Positions 18,101 to 25,207 of a stretch of 64,000 nucleotides of DNA are shown here, piece after piece (the stretch's first letter is position 1; every line of letters starts with the position of its first letter). Made by a program: the position numbers and the translations under genes. The stretch comes from an uncultured Dyadobacter sp. (GTDB lineage Bacteria; Bacteroidota; Bacteroidia; Cytophagales; Spirosomataceae), in assembly GCF_946482605.1 (NCBI RefSeq), contig NZ_CAMLSE010000020.1:92146-156145 (forward strand), written 5' to 3'. A model generated the notes under the pieces. The model was not told where the DNA came from. It ran no database searches and saw only the letters and a program-made list of their open reading frames with translations.

Positions 18101-18738
18101 TCAAAGCTAGGATTGGCAATGCCCTGCTCGATCAGCTTCAATTGTTCGAGCGCCTGCTCGCGATGCTGCGGATGCAGGATGTCCTCCATGCGCATCGATG
18201 CGATTTCGTCGAGCCCGTACCCCAGCACCTCCCGCCAGGCCTTATTGACAAAAATGAACTTGCCATCGACGGCTACCAGCTGAATGAGATCGCTGGTATT
18301 ATCGACCAGATCCTGCAACTGCGAATTCGACTTGGCAATAGCGGACTCCATTCGGCGGCGCCTCGTAATATCATCTCCGACAAGGGTAACGCATTCCACT
18401 TCATCGTTTTCCTGATGCATCAGCACCGAGTTGATCGAGAATGTCCGCAACGTCCCCTTCTGCGCGAGAAATGGCACCTCACGTTGTTCCAGTTTGCGTT
18501 TGCCCTGAATACCCTCTTCGAGCATCTGCCTTACCTCGTGCTCTTCTTCCTTGGGAATAAGCTTGTCGAAAATGCTGAAACCCACCAGGTCAGCCTCATG
18601 CCAGCCCGTTTTCATGAGCGCGTGGGGGCTTACGCTGCGTATGATGAAGTCAGGGGAAAAAGTAATCCCGATCAGATTTAAATGCTGCAGTGTGTGGTGA
18701 ATAGTCTGCCAGTCGGTTTGGGATAAAATCAGTTCCAT
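15124..18738 (-). CDS. Hybrid sensor histidine kinase with PAS, GAF, receiver and HPt domains
   Basis: A 1204-residue soluble multi-domain signalling kinase. In order I see PAS (about 10-125), PAS (138-255), GAF (275-415), PAS (430-550), PAS (558-680), HisKA with phospho-acceptor His701 in MSHEIRTPMNG, and HATPase (ILSNLTSNALKFTE, DSGIGI, GGTGLGLAIS). A receiver domain follows with Asp1001 in FMDIQMPDMDG, and a C-terminal HPt domain with His1144 in LHTLKGSGG. There is no signal peptide or membrane helix, so it senses a cytosolic or diffusible cue. All residues needed for a His-Asp-His relay are present. No response regulator with an output domain is adjacent; rsmA is divergent. The final output partner is unknown. 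Confidence 0.93.
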   Translation of the reverse strand: MELILSQTDWQTIHHTLQHLNLIGITFSPDFIIRSVSPHALMKTGWHEADLVGFSIFDKLIPKEEEHEVRQMLEEGIQGKRKLEQREVPFLAQKGTLRTFSINSVLMHQENDEVECVTLVGDDITRRRRMESAIAKSNSQLQDLVDNTSDLIQLVAVDGKFIFVNKAWREVLGYGLDEIASMRMEDILHPQHREQALEQLKLIEQGIANPSFEAVFLSREGKKVFVAGSVNCRFDNGKPTAFRCILNDFTEKIRAEKAQNLYYSIANWTVNTQNLDEFYQGIHEELGKIIDVKNFFIALYDPSKSYIYFPYYVDQYFRGNVRFTKRKLGNGLTEYAIASNKPLFLSDENIEQLAKTNSLYLYGVTPKLLLCVPLRIGDRVTGIIGVKSYDDPKMFDTRDLELLEFISGQVAMAIARKQNEEELSKYLARLNAIFDSSSHLIWSVNKSLQLTSFNRNYADLIHNQLGVRPSLQVSAEKFGWRMVGNSNRRTLETKYRQALRGEPQYFEFKIDRKDSGEMWLEFYLNPIHYADGVIEEVSGIARDITRRKEAELSLRHSEELFRGIFENLQDIYCRINRAGEITMISQSVLKRLGYLPEDVIGHRITEFFPDKKRIHSALIRLRKTKSLRNFEITMYRKDGTERQFMINMLMFTNDKGKPTEVAVLARDITELKRNELELLKAKEHAERSLKVKEGFLANMSHEIRTPMNGVIGMIDLLGETPLNVEQKDYVLTIKRSSETLLNILNDILDLSKIEAGKMELHEAPISVEELLLKLVSLFGQTAKSKGNTLSYHIAPDIPKFIIADQTRLLQILSNLTSNALKFTENGAVQVFLTLLKKDGLFHKIKVEVQDSGIGISATDRQILFTSFTQLDNSSRKSFGGTGLGLAISKQLCALMNGEIGVESTLGEGSTFWFTFETKETSIAQVSTVTLMEETPIEDVFRDYHPLILLVDDNAVNRKVANEILKKSGCQVDLAESGFKAIEMVETRYGSGEKAYDIIFMDIQMPDMDGVETSQELKKRYAKGLAPIVAMTAYSMKEDRDRFMSQGMDDYIAKPIRAQTLVQKVKELMGNMENRKLEQIQKEIAQEAMLPVLDKEIIDQLAGIGGADLVWSVFEDFVSEATELVEGAVEAYRTGDIKTVKSNLHTLKGSGGTVGVSQVAEIARDAEWRLKSDDTSTLADALPQLEKAYARFLASYKGLLGEWLG

Positions 18739-18782
18739 GGGTCCCGTACAATCGCACTTTTAAGGTTCCTTCCAATTCTTTA

Positions 18783-18815
18783 TTCGATAAATCTACGAAT
18801 TAAGACGTAATTTTG
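18783..18815 (+). promoter_or_regulatory. Candidate promoter at the very start of rsmA
   Basis: TAATTTTG at 18808-18815 perfectly matches TAnnTTTG, with TTCG (18783-18786, one mismatch to TTTG) 21 bases upstream. Transcription would start close to 18820-18823, giving an almost leaderless rsmA message and favouring the ATG at 18826. Confidence 0.35.
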
Positions 18816-18825
18816 GCTTGTGAAA

Positions 18826-19626
18826 ATGAATTATAAAAAACCGGATAATTCCAAAGTACGGGCCAAAAAGCATTTGGGCCAGCACTTTCTGAAAGATTTA
18901 AACATTGCCCAGCGTATCGTGGACGGGCTCTCCGGGCACGGCGGCTATGACCGCGTTCTGGAAATCGGACCGGGCATGGGTGTGTTGACCCAATATCTGC
19001 TGCCCAAGTCCGGTTATACCACCTATGTGATCGAAATCGATACCGAATCGGTGGCCTATCTTGAAAAGCATTACCCCGACCTGGCGCCCCGCATTATTTC
19101 GGGAGACTTCCTGAAACTGAACCCGGATGATTACCTTCCCGGCTCCTTTGCGATCATCGGGAATTTCCCATACAACATTTCCTCCCAGATATTCTTCCGG
19201 GCGCTGGAAATTCGTGACCGCATCCCCGAGATCGTATGTATGCTGCAAAAAGAGGTAGCGCAGCGGATCGCTTCCCCTCCGGGTAATAAAGACTACGGCA
19301 TTCTGAGCGTCCTGCTCCAAGCATTCTACGACATCGACTACCTTGTCTCGGTGCCTCCCGGTGCATTTGATCCTCCTCCAAAAGTACAGTCAGGGGTGAT
19401 CAGGCTGCGGCGGAACCAGGTGACAGCGCTGGAATGCGATGAGAAACTGTTTTTCAGAGTAGTTAAAACGGCATTCAACCAACGTCGTAAGACTTTGAGA
19501 AATGCATTGAAACCGGTAGGCGAAATACCGGACCATCCCCTGCTCAACAAACGGGCCGAACAATTGAACGTTCAGGACTTCGTTACGTTGACATTACTTG
19601 TGCAAAACGCGCAAAGGCCTAACTAA
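18826..19626 (+). CDS. rsmA: 16S rRNA dimethyladenosine transferase RsmA (KsgA)
   Basis: A 266-residue SAM-dependent methyltransferase that dimethylates the two adjacent adenines in the 3' end loop of 16S rRNA during small-subunit assembly. It shows [11 protein letters not shown] at the N terminus, motif [15 protein letters not shown], and the target-base motif [12 protein letters not shown], then the helical C-terminal domain. An in-frame GTG at 18820 could add two residues, but the ATG at 18826 fits better with the promoter candidate just upstream. mgtE follows after 67 bases on the same strand. Confidence 0.96.
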   Translation: MNYKKPDNSKVRAKKHLGQHFLKDLNIAQRIVDGLSGHGGYDRVLEIGPGMGVLTQYLLPKSGYTTYVIEIDTESVAYLEKHYPDLAPRIISGDFLKLNPDDYLPGSFAIIGNFPYNISSQIFFRALEIRDRIPEIVCMLQKEVAQRIASPPGNKDYGILSVLLQAFYDIDYLVSVPPGAFDPPPKVQSGVIRLRRNQVTALECDEKLFFRVVKTAFNQRRKTLRNALKPVGEIPDHPLLNKRAEQLNVQDFVTLTLLVQNAQRPN

Positions 19627-19693
19627 ACCCGACCTGACCGAGTATACTGATTAAGCTATAAGCATTTCGCCAATCGCTAAAAGCTAATTTCCA

Positions 19694-21046
19694 ATGACGT
19701 TCGAATTAACCCAGCTATACGTAGACCACATTCAGGAACTGATTGAAAAAGAGGACTCTGCCGCCATACGGTCGGAAATGGAGAATCTTTTTTCGGCAGA
19801 TATCACCAGCCTGCTTTCCGAGCTGGAAACAGGAAGTGCCAAGTTTCTGATCAGTCAGCTTAATATCGAAACCGGTGCGGCTATCCTGGCGGATATGGAT
19901 CCGGGCGAACGACGTGATTTTCTGAAAGCATTTACCTCCGAGGAGATCTCAAAGTTTGTCAATCTGTTCGACTCTGATGATGCCGTCGATTTGCTCAACG
20001 AGCAGCCCATTCGGGTGCGCGAAGAAGTGATTGCATTGCTCGAAGACCGGGAGCAGGCGCGCTTCATCCTGGACCTGCTTCACTACGACGAAGATGTGGC
20101 GGGTGGTCTGATGCAGAAAGAGCTTGTGAAGGCCAACGTAAACTGGACAGTTAACCAATGCATTGAGGAGCTGCGCAAGCAAGCCGAGGATGTAGGCAAG
20201 GTCTATGCGGTGTATGTCGTTGATGACTTTGGAAAGCTGCTCGGTCTGCTGTCTTTGAAGAAAATCGTGCTCGCCCATAAGAATACGAAAATAGAAAGCC
20301 TGTACGACAAGGATGTGATTTTTGTCGAAACCTACCGCCCCGCCGAGGAGGTGGCCGAACTGATGAGGCGTTATGACCTGGACGCATTGCCGGTCGTGAA
20401 TGTGCAGGGTAAGCTGCTGGGCCGCATTACGATCGATGACGTCGTCGACGTGATCACCGATCAGGCCAGTTCCGATACGCTGGCGATGGCGGGTATCACC
20501 GGGGATGTAGAAGAGGATGACAGTATCTGGCAGCAGACAAGAGCCCGTTTGCCCTGGCTGCTCGTAGGTATGATGGGGGGAATTCTGGCGGCGAAGTTTA
20601 TCAGCTTTTTCGAAGGCGACCTCAAAATCATCCCTGCAATGGCTGCATTTATTCCAATTATCGGTTCAACAGGGGGAAATGTGGGCATTCAGACGTCTTC
20701 CATTATCCTGCAAGGTTTGGCCGACAAGACTGGCTTGGACACATCGCTCGGCCAGCGATTGATCCGCATGTTTGCCGTTGCATTTATTAATGGATTGATT
20801 ATCAGCGCCATTGTTTTTGGTTTTAATATGCTGATCGGAAATGATCTGCAATTGGCGCTGGTCGTCTCCATTGCATTGATGTCAGTGGTGTTTCTGGCCT
20901 CATTCATGGGCACGCTGACGCCGATACTGCTTGAAAAGATCGGCATTAATCCGGCAGTGGCCTCGGGTCCCTTTATCACGACGGCCAATGACCTGATCGG
21001 CTATGGTGTGTATTTTGGGCTGGCGCATTTGCTGCTGAGATTGTAA
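19694..21046 (+). CDS. mgtE: Magnesium transporter MgtE
   Basis: A 450-residue Mg2+ channel-type transporter. The N-terminal superhelical domain (about 1-130) is followed by two CBS domains (about 135-255) that sense cytosolic Mg2+. Five membrane helices come next, with the pore signature PIIGSTGGNVGIQTSSIILQ and a second conserved piece NDLIGYGVYFGLA. Length is normal for the family. In known MgtE the cytosolic domains close the pore when Mg2+ is high, and the acidic residues here are consistent with that. It lies downstream of rsmA and convergent with the serine ammonia-lyase gene, 13 bases between stops. Confidence 0.95.
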   Translation: MTFELTQLYVDHIQELIEKEDSAAIRSEMENLFSADITSLLSELETGSAKFLISQLNIETGAAILADMDPGERRDFLKAFTSEEISKFVNLFDSDDAVDLLNEQPIRVREEVIALLEDREQARFILDLLHYDEDVAGGLMQKELVKANVNWTVNQCIEELRKQAEDVGKVYAVYVVDDFGKLLGLLSLKKIVLAHKNTKIESLYDKDVIFVETYRPAEEVAELMRRYDLDALPVVNVQGKLLGRITIDDVVDVITDQASSDTLAMAGITGDVEEDDSIWQQTRARLPWLLVGMMGGILAAKFISFFEGDLKIIPAMAAFIPIIGSTGGNVGIQTSSIILQGLADKTGLDTSLGQRLIRMFAVAFINGLIISAIVFGFNMLIGNDLQLALVVSIALMSVVFLASFMGTLTPILLEKIGINPAVASGPFITTANDLIGYGVYFGLAHLLLRL

Positions 21047-21059
21047 CGGCGATCGGCAG

Positions 21060-22487
21060 CTAGCACTCACTGAGGCTGATCGGGATATTGACGGCGAGGC
21101 CACCTTCCGAAGTCTCCTTATAGCGGTTGTTCATATCCAACGCCGTCTCCCACATGGTCTTGACGACATTATCCAGGGATACTTTCGCATTCTCCGGGTT
21201 GCTTTGCAGGGCAAGTTGCGCAGCCGTAATGGCTTTGATGGCCCCCATGGTGTTTCTTTCAATGCAGGGAATCTGTACCAGGCCCCCCACGGGGTCGCAG
21301 GTAAGTCCCAGGTGATGCTCCATTGCGATTTCCGCGGCCATCAGGCATTGTTCCACCGATGCGCCCGATACCTGGGCCAGCCCAGCCGCCGCCATGGCCG
21401 AAGAAACGCCTATCTCAGCCTGACAACCTCCCATAGCCGCCGACAAAGTAGCCCCCTTTTTGAAAATGCTGCCTATCTCTCCCGCTGTCAGGAGAAATTT
21501 GAAAATATCCTCTTCGCTACCACCGCAAAACGTGATGTGAAACTGTAAAACCGCAGGAATCACCCCAGCCGCACCGTTGGTGGGCGCGGTAACAACCCGG
21601 TTGTAAGAAGCGTTCTGCTCATTGACCGCCAATGCAAAGCAGCTGACCCAGTCGAGCGTGTAATTGAATCCCGAACCGCCACCACGGATCAGATCGACCC
21701 ATTCGTCGCACCCCGCACACGAGCTGCCTTTGAGCAGCTTCTCGTTCAAAGCGGCTGCGCGGCGTTGCACGTTGAGTCCACCAGGCAACACGCCCTTGTG
21801 CTGAGAGCCCTGAAAGATGCAATCCCGCATCACGTGCCAGATATTGCCCAGGTCTTTCCGGATCGTTGCTTCGTCACGCCATATTTTCTCGTTGTCCAAA
21901 ACAATTTCCCAAATGGGTTTGCCTGTGAGGCGATGCCACCTGAGCAGATCGGAGGCATGATCGACGGGATATGGAATCTCCGGGCGCTCGGAAGCGGTGT
22001 TTCCCTCACCGTTTTCCTGCACGACAAACCCGCCCCCAATTGAATAGTAAGTCTCAGAAATCTCCCCGCCCGACCCGGCATCGGCGACGAAAGTCAATCC
22101 ATTAGGATGAAAAGGCAAAGATTCGGCGTTATGGAAAACGACATCCGTTTTAGGATTGAAATGAATGCGCATTTCCCCGTGCAGCAAAGTGGATTCCTGT
22201 GTGGCGATGTCATTCAGAATGCGGTCAATGGAGCTGGTCTCGATCGTAACCGGGTCGTAGCCGCTCAGTCCCAGGATAACGGCGATGTCGGTGCCGTGGC
22301 CCCTGCCAGTTTTTGCCAGTGATCCGTAAAGATGCACTTTTACGGCCCTCACTTCACTCAAAACCCCACGCGCTTTAACAGTGTCCAGAAACTGCTGCGC
22401 AGCCCGCCAGGGCCCCAGCGTATGCGAACTCGACGGGCCAATGCCTATTTTAAAGATGTCAAAAACCGAAATGCGCTCTTCTTTCAT
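21060..22487 (-). CDS. sdaA: L-serine ammonia-lyase, iron-sulfur type, single chain
   Basis: A 475-residue [4Fe-4S] L-serine dehydratase that turns L-serine into pyruvate and ammonia. The N-terminal domain has the signature [19 protein letters not shown]. The catalytic alpha domain has the cluster cysteines in [24 protein letters not shown] and [11 protein letters not shown] chose the ATG at 22487, from which [12 protein letters not shown] matches family N termini; the longer frame adds 22 unconserved residues. Both domains are in one chain, as in most Gram-negative enzymes. It stands alone and feeds serine carbon into pyruvate. Confidence 0.95.
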   Translation of the reverse strand: MKEERISVFDIFKIGIGPSSSHTLGPWRAAQQFLDTVKARGVLSEVRAVKVHLYGSLAKTGRGHGTDIAVILGLSGYDPVTIETSSIDRILNDIATQESTLLHGEMRIHFNPKTDVVFHNAESLPFHPNGLTFVADAGSGGEISETYYSIGGGFVVQENGEGNTASERPEIPYPVDHASDLLRWHRLTGKPIWEIVLDNEKIWRDEATIRKDLGNIWHVMRDCIFQGSQHKGVLPGGLNVQRRAAALNEKLLKGSSCAGCDEWVDLIRGGGSGFNYTLDWVSCFALAVNEQNASYNRVVTAPTNGAAGVIPAVLQFHITFCGGSEEDIFKFLLTAGEIGSIFKKGATLSAAMGGCQAEIGVSSAMAAAGLAQVSGASVEQCLMAAEIAMEHHLGLTCDPVGGLVQIPCIERNTMGAIKAITAAQLALQSNPENAKVSLDNVVKTMWETALDMNNRYKETSEGGLAVNIPISLSEC

Positions 22488-22591
22488 TGAAATGGCGTGG
22501 GTTAGAAATACTCCTGAATGCAAGGTACAATCGTTCCGTGAGCCAAGCTGCATTCACGACACCACTTTTTATCCGATAGCTTTTAGAGGCG

Positions 22592-22624
22592 TTTGAGTAT
22601 GTTCGGTGATTACCCGTATTTTTG
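22592..22624 (+). promoter_or_regulatory. Promoter of dtd
   Basis: TTTG (22592-22595), 21 bases, then TATTTTTG (22617-22624): both boxes match the Bacteroidetes consensus without mismatch. The expected start is near 22631, about 25 bases before the dtd ATG. This is the best promoter match I found in the window. Confidence 0.55.
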
Positions 22625-22655
22625 GATACTTCAATAGCATCGACCTATTTAACTT

Positions 22656-23108
22656 ATGATTGCAGTAGTCCAGCGCGTCAGCAGCGCTTCCGTTAGTATT
22701 GACGGACAAGTCCGGGGAGAAATCAAAGCCGGCTTTATGGTTCTTTTGGGCATCACCCATTTGGATACCGACGAGGACGTGGAATGGCTTGGAAGGAAAA
22801 TCACAGGCCTGCGTGTATTCAATGATGACCAGGAAAAAATGAATCTGGATTTGAAAACTGTTGACGGAAATATCCTTTTGATCAGCCAGTTTACGCTTCA
22901 TGCCAGTACGAAAAAGGGCAACCGGCCTTCATTTATCCAAGCAGCAAAACCGGACATCGCCATCCCTCTTTACGAGAGAATGATAACGTTTCTGGGTAAT
23001 GAAGTTGGTAAACCGATTCAATGCGGAGAATTCGGGGCTGACATGAAAGTATCCCTGCTGAACGACGGCCCGGTAACCATCATCATCGATTCCAAAAACC
23101 GAATATAA
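22656..23108 (+). CDS. dtd: D-aminoacyl-tRNA deacylase
   Basis: A 150-residue Dtd enzyme that frees D-amino acids (and glycine mischarged on alanine tRNA) from tRNA. The family hallmarks are present: MIAVVQRVSSASVSIDG at the start, the SQFTL motif, and the C-terminal GADMKVSLLNDGPVTI containing the Gly-Pro motif that excludes L-amino acids. Length is exactly as expected. A good promoter precedes it; mazG follows after an 81-base gap that holds a tandem repeat. Confidence 0.96.
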   Translation: MIAVVQRVSSASVSIDGQVRGEIKAGFMVLLGITHLDTDEDVEWLGRKITGLRVFNDDQEKMNLDLKTVDGNILLISQFTLHASTKKGNRPSFIQAAKPDIAIPLYERMITFLGNEVGKPIQCGEFGADMKVSLLNDGPVTIIIDSKNRI

Positions 23109-23124
23109 CCATCAAGACAACCAT

Positions 23125-23170
23125 CCCCGATCCACGGCGACTCATCATTCCCCGTTCCACGGCGGCTCAT
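23125..23170. repeat. Two imperfect 21-bp direct repeats between dtd and mazG
   Basis: The unit at 23125-23145 (CCCCGATCCACGGCGACTCAT) recurs at 23150-23170 with two changes, four bases apart. The run continues into CATTCACTCATTC. It ends 19 bases before the mazG start. No stem forms between the copies. Origin and function are unknown. Confidence 0.6.
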
Positions 23171-23189
23171 TCACTCATTCAAAATTAAA

Positions 23190-23516
23190 ATGTCCATTCA
23201 AGAAGCACAAGACCAGGTTGATCACTGGATCAAGACGTATGGGGTCAGGTATTTTTCTGAGCTCACCAACATGACCATCCTCACAGAAGAAGTGGGAGAA
23301 ATGGCCCGCATTATGGCGCGAACCTATGGCGACCAGTCGTTCAAAAAATCAGATCTGGGCAAGGATCTCGGAGATGAAATGGCCGATGTGCTTTGGGTAC
23401 TCATTTGCCTGGCCAATCAGACCGGGGTGAACCTTACTGAGGCATTTGAAAAGAACATGGCCAAGAAAACTGAACGCGACAAGGAGCGTCACAAACAGAA
23501 TCCGAAGCTATCATAG
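23190..23516 (+). CDS. MazG-type nucleotide pyrophosphohydrolase
   Basis: A 108-residue single-domain MazG-like enzyme that hydrolyses nucleoside triphosphates to monophosphates and pyrophosphate, a housekeeping role in removing abnormal nucleotides. The metal-binding residues are seen in LTEEVGEMARIM and, one helix later, GDEMADVLWVL. It is the short form rather than the two-domain E. coli MazG. It lies downstream of dtd and may be transcribed with it, which pairs two quality-control enzymes. A strong convergent terminator follows. Confidence 0.88.
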   Translation: MSIQEAQDQVDHWIKTYGVRYFSELTNMTILTEEVGEMARIMARTYGDQSFKKSDLGKDLGDEMADVLWVLICLANQTGVNLTEAFEKNMAKKTERDKERHKQNPKLS

Positions 23517-23527
23517 CGTAGCCTGTA

Positions 23528-23563
23528 AACAGAACAAGCCCGGAAACCCGGGCCTGCTCTGTT
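23528..23563. terminator. Strong hairpin between mazG and sucB
   Basis: A 16-bp stem, with two G-T-type pairs, runs from 23528-23543 to 23548-23563 around a small loop, between two convergent genes. T-rich sequence follows on the plus strand. Confidence 0.7.
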
Positions 23564-23587
23564 ATCTATTTTTCCGAAATGATAATA

Positions 23588-25159
23588 TTACATATCCAGT
23601 AGCAAACGCATCGGATCTTCCAGAAGCTGTTTCAAGCGAACCAGGAAGCTTACCGAGTCTTTGCCATCAATCGTACGGTGATCGTACGACAATGCGACAT
23701 ACATAATCGGGCGAACCACGATCTGTCCGTCCACCACCACTGCACGCTCCACGATATTGTGCATACCCAGAATAGCCGATTGCGGCGCATTGATGATCGG
23801 AGTGGAAAGCATTGAACCAAATGTACCGCCATTGGTGATCGTGAAGGTACCGCCAGACATTTCGTCCAGACCCAGCTTACCGTCACGCGCACGAACCGCC
23901 AAACGGACAATCTCCTTCTCGATCGCAGCAAACGACAACGTTTCGGCGTTGCGGATCACTGGTACGACCAATCCGCGCGGGGTAGAAACTGCCACAGAAA
24001 TATCGGCGAAATCGTTGTAAACCAGCTCTTCACCATCGATGTAGGCATTGATAACCGGGAAATCTTTCAATGCAACGGTTACCGCCTTCACGAAGAACGA
24101 CATAAAGCCAAGGCCTACCTCGTGTTTCTCTTTGAATTTATCTTTGAATTTAGAGCGCAGATCCATCACAGGCTTCATGTCCACCTCGTTGAAAGTGGTC
24201 AGCATCGCTGTTTCATTCTTCACTGCTACCAGGCGTCGCGCGATCGTCTTACGCAATGAAGACATTTTTTCGCGGCGCGAGCCACGTGCGCCAGCCGGTG
24301 CCGGTGCGGGGGCAGAAGGTTTTGCAGGTGCCGCGGCAGCTTGCGCGGGGGCAGCCGCTTTTTCAGCCTTCAATGCATCGTCCTTCATGATTTTCCCGCC
24401 TGATCCCGAACCGTTCACATCCTTCGGATCAATTCCTTTTTCGGCGAGGATTTTCGCGGCCACGGGCGAAGCGTGCTTTTCGCTATATGCTTTTTCAGCC
24501 TGTGCGCCAGCCGCCGGAGCTGCATCCTGCGGTGCGGGCTGTGCTGAGGCAGGAGCTCCGGCTCCTTGCTCGATCGTGCAGATCAATGCGCCGATCGACA
24601 GTGTTTCTCCTTCTTTTCCTACAATTCTTATTGTACCGGCCGCTTCCGCAGGTAGCTCAAACGTCGCCTTGTCAGACTCCAGTTCGCAGAGTATTTCATC
24701 CAATTCCACATGGTCACCATCCTTTTTACTCCACGAAGCAATGGTCACCTCGGTAATCGACTCGCCTACCGCCGGAACTTTCATCTCATAAGGCTTACCG
24801 GCTACGGCCGGCTCGGCTGCTTGGGGCTGAACCGGTGCAGGTGCACTTTCAGCCGGCGCTACGGCTGCCACAGGCGCCGCTGCTTCTGCTTTCGGAGCCG
24901 TTTCCTTAGGAGCAGCACCGTTAGCGGCTTCTATTGTCGCGATCAGATCGCCGATGTTCAGAGTATCTCCTTCCTGCGCCTTGATGTGCAAAACACCTTC
25001 CGCTTCTGCCGTCAGTTCAAATGTGGCCTTATCCGAATCAAGCCCACAGATAACTTCGTCCATCTTCACAAAATCGCCATCATTTTTGAACCAGTTTCCT
25101 ATCGTAACCTCGGTAATCGACTCGCCAACGGGCGGTACTTTTATTTCAATTTCAGCCAT
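23588..25159 (-). CDS. sucB: 2-oxoglutarate dehydrogenase E2 (dihydrolipoyl succinyltransferase) with two lipoyl domains
   Basis: A 523-residue E2 core of the 2-oxoglutarate dehydrogenase complex, which passes the succinyl group to CoA in the TCA cycle. It has two lipoyl domains (about 1-76 and 122-197) with lipoyl lysines Lys44 and Lys164 in the same context, SDKATFEL. Ala/Pro-rich linkers separate them. A peripheral-subunit-binding domain follows (about 228-265), then the acetyltransferase core ending with SYDHRTIDG (catalytic His494 and Asp498). It lies 48 bases downstream of sucA, so the two form an operon. E3 (lipoamide dehydrogenase) is not here. Most E2o proteins of proteobacteria have one lipoyl domain. 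Confidence 0.95.
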   Translation of the reverse strand: MAEIEIKVPPVGESITEVTIGNWFKNDGDFVKMDEVICGLDSDKATFELTAEAEGVLHIKAQEGDTLNIGDLIATIEAANGAAPKETAPKAEAAAPVAAVAPAESAPAPVQPQAAEPAVAGKPYEMKVPAVGESITEVTIASWSKKDGDHVELDEILCELESDKATFELPAEAAGTIRIVGKEGETLSIGALICTIEQGAGAPASAQPAPQDAAPAAGAQAEKAYSEKHASPVAAKILAEKGIDPKDVNGSGSGGKIMKDDALKAEKAAAPAQAAAAPAKPSAPAPAPAGARGSRREKMSSLRKTIARRLVAVKNETAMLTTFNEVDMKPVMDLRSKFKDKFKEKHEVGLGFMSFFVKAVTVALKDFPVINAYIDGEELVYNDFADISVAVSTPRGLVVPVIRNAETLSFAAIEKEIVRLAVRARDGKLGLDEMSGGTFTITNGGTFGSMLSTPIINAPQSAILGMHNIVERAVVVDGQIVVRPIMYVALSYDHRTIDGKDSVSFLVRLKQLLEDPMRLLLDM

Positions 25160-25207
25160 TTTATGTGCAATCTTGTTATCGAATTAAGTCAAAAATTATA
25201 GGAACAA

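Noticed and set aside
24048..24791. 247-codon plus-strand frame rich in Ala
   Set aside because: Antisense of the Ala/Pro-rich linkers of sucB; low complexity explains the open frame.
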